Shown here piece by piece: positions 59,375 to 64,000 of a stretch of DNA of 64,000 bases. The position numbers and the translations under genes are program-made. The notes below the pieces were generated by a model, which saw nothing but the letters and a program-made list of their open reading frames with translations, was not told where the DNA came from and made no database searches. Source of the stretch: CAZHYV01 sp964537055 (lineage in GTDB: Bacteria; Myxococcota_A; Polyangia; Palsa-1104; JAEUJZ01); the NCBI GenBank assembly GCA_964537055.1, contig CAZHYV010000005.1, forward strand, positions 1-64,000. The letters run 5' to 3'. Every line of letters starts with the position of its first letter. Within the stretch, counting starts at the first letter, position 1.

Positions 59375-60133
59375 CTATTTTTGGGTCAACACCCAAGGCC
59401 TATCCTCTGTAATTGCGATCGTATGTTCAAAGTGGGCTGACAACTTTCCATCTTTGGTGACCGCCGTCCAACCATCCTGTAAAATCTCAACCCCGGGCGT
59501 TCCCATATTTACCATAGGCTCGACAGCAATGACGAGCCCTGGTTTAAGACGAAGACCCCGATTTGGTTCCCCAAAATTGGGAACCATTGGATCCTCATGC
59601 ATCGATCGGCCTATCCCATGCCCCACAAACTTACGTACTACAGAATACCCAAGCGATTCCACATAGGATTGGACAGCAAAACCAATGTTCTGCAATCGGT
59701 TTCCCTCCACGCATTGCTCAATGGCTAGCTCTAGAGACTTTTTGGTCGCCTCTACCAGCCTCTTTGCATCTTCCTCCACCTGACCTACCAAAACAGTTCG
59801 AGCGGAGTCTCCGCAAAACCCTTCCTTAAAGGCACCAAAATCAATTGCGATAATATCCCCCTCTTTAAGAATCTCATCTTTTCGGGGGATCCCATGGACT
59901 ACGACATGGTTTACCGACGTACAAAGAACCGCTGGATAAGGTGGATAACCATACCCTATAAAGGCCGAGGTTCCTTTTCGCCTTTTGAGCTCACTTACCG
60001 CAATCTCGTTGAGGTCTTGCGTACTCACCCCAGGCAAACAGTTCTCTTCAAGTTTATCTAAAATTTCAGCAACCAGAAGACCTGCCGTTCTCATGCTTTC
60101 GATTTCGGCTTTTGTTTTATAAAAGATCTTCAT
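59375..60133 (-). CDS. map: Methionine aminopeptidase type I
   Basis: A 252-residue type I enzyme. Metal ligands are visible in 'IAIDFGAFKEGFCGDSART' (two Asp), 'GHGIGRSMHEDP' (His), 'IAVEPMVNMG' and 'FEHTIAITED' (Glu). It removes the initiator Met from nascent chains. It follows adk in the operon with 15 bases between them. Confidence 0.98.
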   Translation of the reverse strand: MKIFYKTKAEIESMRTAGLLVAEILDKLEENCLPGVSTQDLNEIAVSELKRRKGTSAFIGYGYPPYPAVLCTSVNHVVVHGIPRKDEILKEGDIIAIDFGAFKEGFCGDSARTVLVGQVEEDAKRLVEATKKSLELAIEQCVEGNRLQNIGFAVQSYVESLGYSVVRKFVGHGIGRSMHEDPMVPNFGEPNRGLRLKPGLVIAVEPMVNMGTPGVEILQDGWTAVTKDGKLSAHFEHTIAITEDRPWVLTQK

Positions 60134-60148
60134 GGCAACTCGCTTCTT

Positions 60149-60802
60149 TTAGATTTTGGCTAAAATCGTTTGAAAAACCTCATTTACATTTTTTGTCCCA
60201 TCAATCCTATGGAGAGTTCCCCTCTGTTGGTAGTAATCAATCAGCGGCGCTGTCTGTGCAAGGTATGCCTCTAGCCGCTTCTCTACCGTCTCAGGTGAAT
60301 CGTCCACCCGTACCGTAAGCTCAGTTCCACATACATCACAACGGTTTGCGATCTTAGGAGGATAATCTGTAATATGGTACGAACGGTTGCACTTCGGACA
60401 AGTAAGCCTTCCCTGTAACCGCCGGCGTAACTCTACCACGGGAACATCGATGAGCAAAGCCTGCAAAGGGCTTCGCTTTTGCTCCAAAAGAAGCTCATCT
60501 AAAATTTGAGCCTGATGGTAGGTTCTAGGGAATCCATCAAAGATAGCTCCTTCTTGACAATCAGCCTTTTGTAACCGCCCTCGCACAAGATTTATCACCA
60601 GCTCGTCGGGAACCAGCTTACCCATGTCCATATACGATGATAGCGTCTTTGCAAGCTCTCCCCCTTGTGCGCGTACTTCCCGCAACATATCCCCAGTTGA
60701 GATCTGCGGAATTCGGAAGAATACGGATAACTGCTGAGCTTGGGTTCCTTTCCCAGCTCCAGGAGCTCCTAGAAGATATAAGTGATTTTGCCGAATCGAC
60801 AT
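60149..60802 (-). CDS. adk: Adenylate kinase
   Basis: A 217-residue long-form adenylate kinase. P-loop 'GAPGAGKGT' (12-20), 'DGFPRTYHQA' and the LID domain with four Cys ('CPKCNRSYH', 'CDVCG') that would bind zinc. It interconverts ATP plus AMP and two ADP. Order secY-adk-map is the common one. Confidence 0.98.
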   Translation of the reverse strand: MSIRQNHLYLLGAPGAGKGTQAQQLSVFFRIPQISTGDMLREVRAQGGELAKTLSSYMDMGKLVPDELVINLVRGRLQKADCQEGAIFDGFPRTYHQAQILDELLLEQKRSPLQALLIDVPVVELRRRLQGRLTCPKCNRSYHITDYPPKIANRCDVCGTELTVRVDDSPETVEKRLEAYLAQTAPLIDYYQQRGTLHRIDGTKNVNEVFQTILAKI

Positions 60803-60827
60803 AAATGCTTATATTCCTCTAAGCAGA

Positions 60828-62144
60828 TTATGCTCTCGCACGGATAGACCGCATTCCTGGCCGTAATCCACGAGCAGCACCAATGTTATCGTAGTTTTGC
60901 GAAATCAGGTGGTTTTGAATTTGCTGGACTGTGTCGAGGGCGACACCGACCACGATCAGCAATGAAGTCCCTCCGAAATAGAAGGGAACATCTAATTTTC
61001 GTTGCAGAAATACAGGAAGCACGCAAACAAGAGCAATGTAGATGCCTCCACCTAAGGTAATTCGGCTAAGCACATGATCTAAGTAATCAGCTGTCTTTTG
61101 CCCAGGACGAATTCCAGGGATAAAACCACCATTCTTCTTGAGGTTGTCAGCTACGTCGAGCGGATTAAATGTCACAGCTGCATAAAAGTAGCAGAAGAAG
61201 ATGATAAGAATAACAAAGATTACGTTGTATCCAAGGTTCACAGGCTCTAGGAAATTCGCCACCTTTTGTAGCCAAGCAGCTCCGGTAAATTGAGCAATTT
61301 GCGCTGGAAACATTAACAATGCGCTGGCAAATAGAGGAGGAATGACTCCTGATACGTTAATCTTTAGAGGCAAGTATTTTGCTTGGCCTACATACTCACG
61401 GCCCCCAATTACCCTCTTTGCATACTCGATAGGAATCTTGCGAAAACCTCTCTCGAAAAAGATGACTGCTGCTACTACCAGTACAATGACAGAACCAATG
61501 ATAAGTAATTGGAACGCATTGAGGTCTTGGCTCGACGACTTTTGGAACAATTGCCAAACCGCATTAGGAAATCGAGCTACAATTCCTGAGAAAATAATGA
61601 GAGAAGTTCCATTCCCAATCCCACGTTCGGTAATTTGCTCACCAAGCCACATCACAAACATAGTCCCTGTCGTCAAGGTCAGCATTGTCATAATGGTGAA
61701 TGAAAGCCCATGGTTTTGAGGAAGGATTGCTCCAGAGTTCTTTAGCAATCGAACCATAAAATAGCCCTGTACCATGGCGATGACGATCGCCCCGTAGCGG
61801 GTATATTGGTTAATCTTCTTCCTCCCCTGCTCTCCCTCTTTTTGGAGCTGATCTAATGAGGGTACAGCCATGGTGAGAAGCTGAAAAATAATCGAAGAGG
61901 TGATATAAGGTACAACCCCCATCGCAAAGATAGAAAATTGTTCCAACCCTCCTCCAGAGAACATATTAAAGAGAGAGAGAAAGGAGCGACCTGAATTCGA
62001 GACGAAGTTCTGGATGACTTCTCGATCAATTCCTGGGACGGAGATGAAAATTCCAATCCGATAGATTGCCAACATCAGCAATGTAAACAAAATTCGCCGA
62101 CGTAACTCTGAACCCTTGGCCATGCCGGTCACATTGGAAGCCAT
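60828..62144 (-). CDS. secY: Protein translocase subunit SecY
   Basis: A 438-residue SecY with ten transmembrane helices. 'LFNMFSGGGLEQFSIFAMGVVPYI' pattern and plug region are present, and the cytoplasmic loops 'ERGFRKIPIEYAKR' and 'GFIPGIRPGQKTADYLD' are intact. It is the channel of the Sec translocon. Located after rplO as usual. Confidence 0.98.
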   Translation of the reverse strand: MASNVTGMAKGSELRRRILFTLLMLAIYRIGIFISVPGIDREVIQNFVSNSGRSFLSLFNMFSGGGLEQFSIFAMGVVPYITSSIIFQLLTMAVPSLDQLQKEGEQGRKKINQYTRYGAIVIAMVQGYFMVRLLKNSGAILPQNHGLSFTIMTMLTLTTGTMFVMWLGEQITERGIGNGTSLIIFSGIVARFPNAVWQLFQKSSSQDLNAFQLLIIGSVIVLVVAAVIFFERGFRKIPIEYAKRVIGGREYVGQAKYLPLKINVSGVIPPLFASALLMFPAQIAQFTGAAWLQKVANFLEPVNLGYNVIFVILIIFFCYFYAAVTFNPLDVADNLKKNGGFIPGIRPGQKTADYLDHVLSRITLGGGIYIALVCVLPVFLQRKLDVPFYFGGTSLLIVVGVALDTVQQIQNHLISQNYDNIGAARGLRPGMRSIRARA

Positions 62145-62194
62145 ACGTATTTTCCTTCTAGCCTTGCTAGATCATTTCAAGACGAACTTAGATG

Positions 62195-62671
62195 TTATTC
62201 TGCTATTACCAGAGAAGCTCCACCTGCTTGTTCAATCAGCTGTTTTGCTGATTCCGAAAAGAAATGAGCTTCTACTTTGATCCCTTTAGGGATCGATTGT
62301 TCTTTCCGACAAAACCCTAGAATCTTTACGTATTCTGCCTTGTTAGGAACCAATCCCACCTCTTTCAAAGCATCTACCGTAATGGTCCCCTGATGCGCAT
62401 GTAAGCGTTGGCATACATCACCAATATTAATGGCTGCAATGTTCCTTCGGAATATGTTTTTAAACCCTCGCTTAGGCAACCGTCGTGCCATCGGTGTTTG
62501 CCCACCTTCAAATCCTGGCTTTGGAATACCATGGTGCCCTGTACGAGCCTTTTGACCTTTGGTTCCTTTACCACTGGTTTTATGAAGGCCTGAACCATGC
62601 CCACGGCCCAATCTTTTCTTAGGACGAGTTGCTCCGGCTGCTGGAATAATCGAATGTAATGCTAATGTCAT
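62195..62671 (-). CDS. rplO: Ribosomal protein uL15
   Basis: A 158-residue L15, with the basic Gly-rich N-terminus ('KRLGRGHGSGLHKTSGKG', 'GFEGGQTPMARRLPKRG') and the C-terminal domain with 'GIKVEAHFFSESAKQLIEQAG'. It is two bases after rpmD. Confidence 0.98.
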   Translation of the reverse strand: MTLALHSIIPAAGATRPKKRLGRGHGSGLHKTSGKGTKGQKARTGHHGIPKPGFEGGQTPMARRLPKRGFKNIFRRNIAAINIGDVCQRLHAHQGTITVDALKEVGLVPNKAEYVKILGFCRKEQSIPKGIKVEAHFFSESAKQLIEQAGGASLVIAE

Positions 62672-62673
62672 GT

Positions 62674-62859
62674 CTATTCTACCGCCTCAATGCTAACTAA
62701 ATGAGAAACTTTCCGAATCATTCCACGTGTAGCAGGAGTATCAGGAAGGATCTTACTCTGATGGAGTCTTGTTAATCCAAGCCCACGAACAGTTCTTTTT
62801 TGACGCTCGGGCCGATTAATTTCACTGCGAGTAAGGGTGACTTTAATTTGTTTTGCCAT
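62674..62859 (-). CDS. rpmD: Ribosomal protein uL30
   Basis: A 61-residue L30. ATG 62859 has GGAG six bases upstream, so it is preferred to ATG 62865. 'KVTLTRSEINRPERQKRTV' and 'GLGLTRLHQSKILPDTP' are typical. L30 is absent from some reduced bacteria, but is kept here. Confidence 0.95.
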   Translation of the reverse strand: MAKQIKVTLTRSEINRPERQKRTVRGLGLTRLHQSKILPDTPATRGMIRKVSHLVSIEAVE

Positions 62860-62870
62860 ATTCATCTCCG

Positions 62871-63365
62871 TTACGCCTTCAGGATCTGCTCTAAGCTCTT
62901 TCCACGAATTTTTGAGATCTCTTCTGGAGATCGTAAACTCTGAAATGCTAAAATGGTTGCGTGCGCAACCGCATGAGGATTAGATGAACGAAGGCACTTC
63001 GTCAGTACGTCTTGGATTCCAGCCACCTCAACCAAGGCTCGGATCGCCCCACCAGCAATAACGCCTGTTCCTGGGGAAGCAGGACGTAATAAGACATGAC
63101 CTGCTCCAAATTCCCCCACCACTTCGTGAGGAATGGTTCGATTCTCAACCAAGGGAATCTTGATCATGCTCTTTTTCGCTTGTTCATTAGCTTTTTGAAT
63201 TGCTTCTGGGACTTCGTTGGCTTTTCCCAAACCTGCTCCAACAGAGCCTTTACCATCTCCAACTACCACCAAGGCAGAAAAGCTAAATCTCCGGCCGCCT
63301 TTGACAACTTTGGCGACACGATTGATATGGACGATGCGTTCTTGTAGTTCCCCTAAATCACTCAT
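62871..63365 (-). CDS. rpsE: Ribosomal protein uS5
   Basis: A 164-residue S5 with the double-stranded-RNA-like domain ('VVKGGRRFSFSALVVVGDG') and the C-terminal 'LLRPASPGTGVIAGGAIRAL'. It supports decoding accuracy in the 30S subunit. Usual neighbours L18 and L30. Confidence 0.98.
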   Translation of the reverse strand: MSDLGELQERIVHINRVAKVVKGGRRFSFSALVVVGDGKGSVGAGLGKANEVPEAIQKANEQAKKSMIKIPLVENRTIPHEVVGEFGAGHVLLRPASPGTGVIAGGAIRALVEVAGIQDVLTKCLRSSNPHAVAHATILAFQSLRSPEEISKIRGKSLEQILKA

Positions 63366-63386
63366 AATCTTGCGTATGTCCTTCTT

Positions 63387-63746
63387 TTAGAATCTTAGCC
63401 CTGCTTCTCGAGCCCCATCAGCCAGCGATGAAACCCGACCATGGTAGATAAATCCGCTACGATCAAAAACAACTTCTGTAATGCCTTGACCTAAGCATTT
63501 TTTCGCAATTTCTTTTCCTATAAGCTTCGCATGGTCCTTCTTCTTAAGGCCTGCTAAAGAAGCCTGAATTTCTGGGTCTAATGTTGAAGAAGAAACCAGT
63601 GTCTTGCTTTCCGTATCGTTGATGACTTGAGCATAAATATGCTTAGCAGAGCGAAACACACATAGCCTTGGGCGCTGCGTGCTCCCATGGACTCGCTTAC
63701 GGACAGATAATTTTCTTCTTTCGCGTGCATCTAACCTTCGTCTCAT
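63387..63746 (-). CDS. rplR: Ribosomal protein uL18
   Basis: A 119-residue L18 from ATG 63746 (basic 'MRRRLDARERRKLSVRKRV' start); the frame is open further upstream but the family begins here. It ends with 'FDRSGFIYHGRVSSLADGAREAGLRF', which is typical. It binds 5S rRNA. Confidence 0.97.
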   Translation of the reverse strand: MRRRLDARERRKLSVRKRVHGSTQRPRLCVFRSAKHIYAQVINDTESKTLVSSSTLDPEIQASLAGLKKKDHAKLIGKEIAKKCLGQGITEVVFDRSGFIYHGRVSSLADGAREAGLRF

Positions 63747-63842
63747 GAAAACTCTCTTTATTCTTATACACCACAAAGCTTGGTGCATTTTTGTTTCTGT
63801 TTGTTTATTACTACACTAAAACTGAATAGTAAAACATCAATC

Positions 63843-64000
63843 TTAACCAGCGCCGGTTTTACCAACCTTCCGCCGAATCTTTTCTTCGAGGTATTTCACC
63901 CCTTTACCTTTGTAAGGTTCATTTTTCTTTGCAGAGCGAATCTTTGACGCTATCTGACCCACAATTTCATTGTCAATGCCCGAAATTGTTAGCAAAACTG
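63843..64000 (-). CDS. rplF: Ribosomal protein uL6, C-terminal part (cut by window edge)
   Basis: The last 51 codons of L6 are visible: '...GQIASKIRSAKKNEPYKGKG', then 'VKYLEEKIRRKVGKTGAG' and a stop. 'EPYKGKGVKY' is the signature of the L6 C-terminus. The start lies outside the window. It is upstream of rplR in the transcript. Confidence 0.95.
   Translation of the reverse strand, partial: VLLTISGIDNEIVGQIASKIRSAKKNEPYKGKGVKYLEEKIRRKVGKTGAG

Noticed and set aside
1..64000. Insertion sequences, transposases or prophage genes
   Set aside because: No DDE transposase, integrase or phage structural gene was recognised in any frame; only tRNA fragments and one inverted-repeat element hint at mobility.

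Overview
The window looks like chromosomal DNA of a Gram-negative bacterium with moderate GC. Outer-membrane lipoproteins, a BamA-like barrel protein, LolC/E-type permeases and TatA point to a diderm. A long S41 protease lipoprotein, a receiver protein with a tail typical of myxobacterial regulators, beta-propeller lipoproteins and small-residue transmembrane hairpins point to Myxococcota. Tight packing and several broken genes suggest a reduced genome. A Pajaroellobacter-like lineage is a possible fit, but this is inference from gene content and was not checked.

1-24 kb is accessory-like. It holds tRNA 3'-half fragments (around 61, 2724 and 3745), one inside a 200-bp inverted-repeat element. 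It also holds two toxin-antitoxin pairs, an amino-acid racemase, and a dense run of secreted proteins and lipoproteins: an HExxH-CARDB lipoprotein, a putative NlpC/P60-like hydrolase and a leucine-rich-repeat lipoprotein. The most distinctive locus is 16.0-20.0 kb. There, five paralogous small lipoproteins share a nearly invariant glycine-zipper double hairpin, vary in the Cys-bounded loop between the hairpin arms, and each follows a similar promoter-like block. A DUF2690 gene and a tiny hydrophilic protein gene are interspersed. Alkylation repair (Ada/AlkA fusion, then Ogt) and an EamA transporter follow.

23.8-27.5 kb is a small defence-like cluster: an AAA ATPase overlapping a DUF4276 Toprim-like gene, beside an AAA-like/PD-(D/E)XK protein. 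27.5-41.6 kb is mixed: a D-Ala-D-Ala dipeptidase, a frameshifted DUF6328-like gene, valS with a receiver gene, xseB, the S41 protease, dnaJ, an MBL hydrolase, an APH-fold kinase, a KGG-repeat stress protein and bolA. 41.7-55.6 kb is envelope and replication: a peptidase/propeller/barrel protein, an orphan DNA methyltransferase, two LolC/E-like permeases, priA, tatA and an M16 protease. 55.9-64 kb is the end of the ribosomal spc/alpha operon on the minus strand, in transcription order rplF(partial)-rplR-rpsE-rpmD-rplO-secY-adk-map-rpmJ-rpsM-rpsK-rpsD-rpoA-rplQ. No infA lies in its common place between map and rpmJ.

Functionally, many lipoproteins, the Lol-type permeases and several envelope proteases make this an envelope-biogenesis-heavy region next to a conserved translation operon. 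Functions come from motif recognition by eye; no database search was run.
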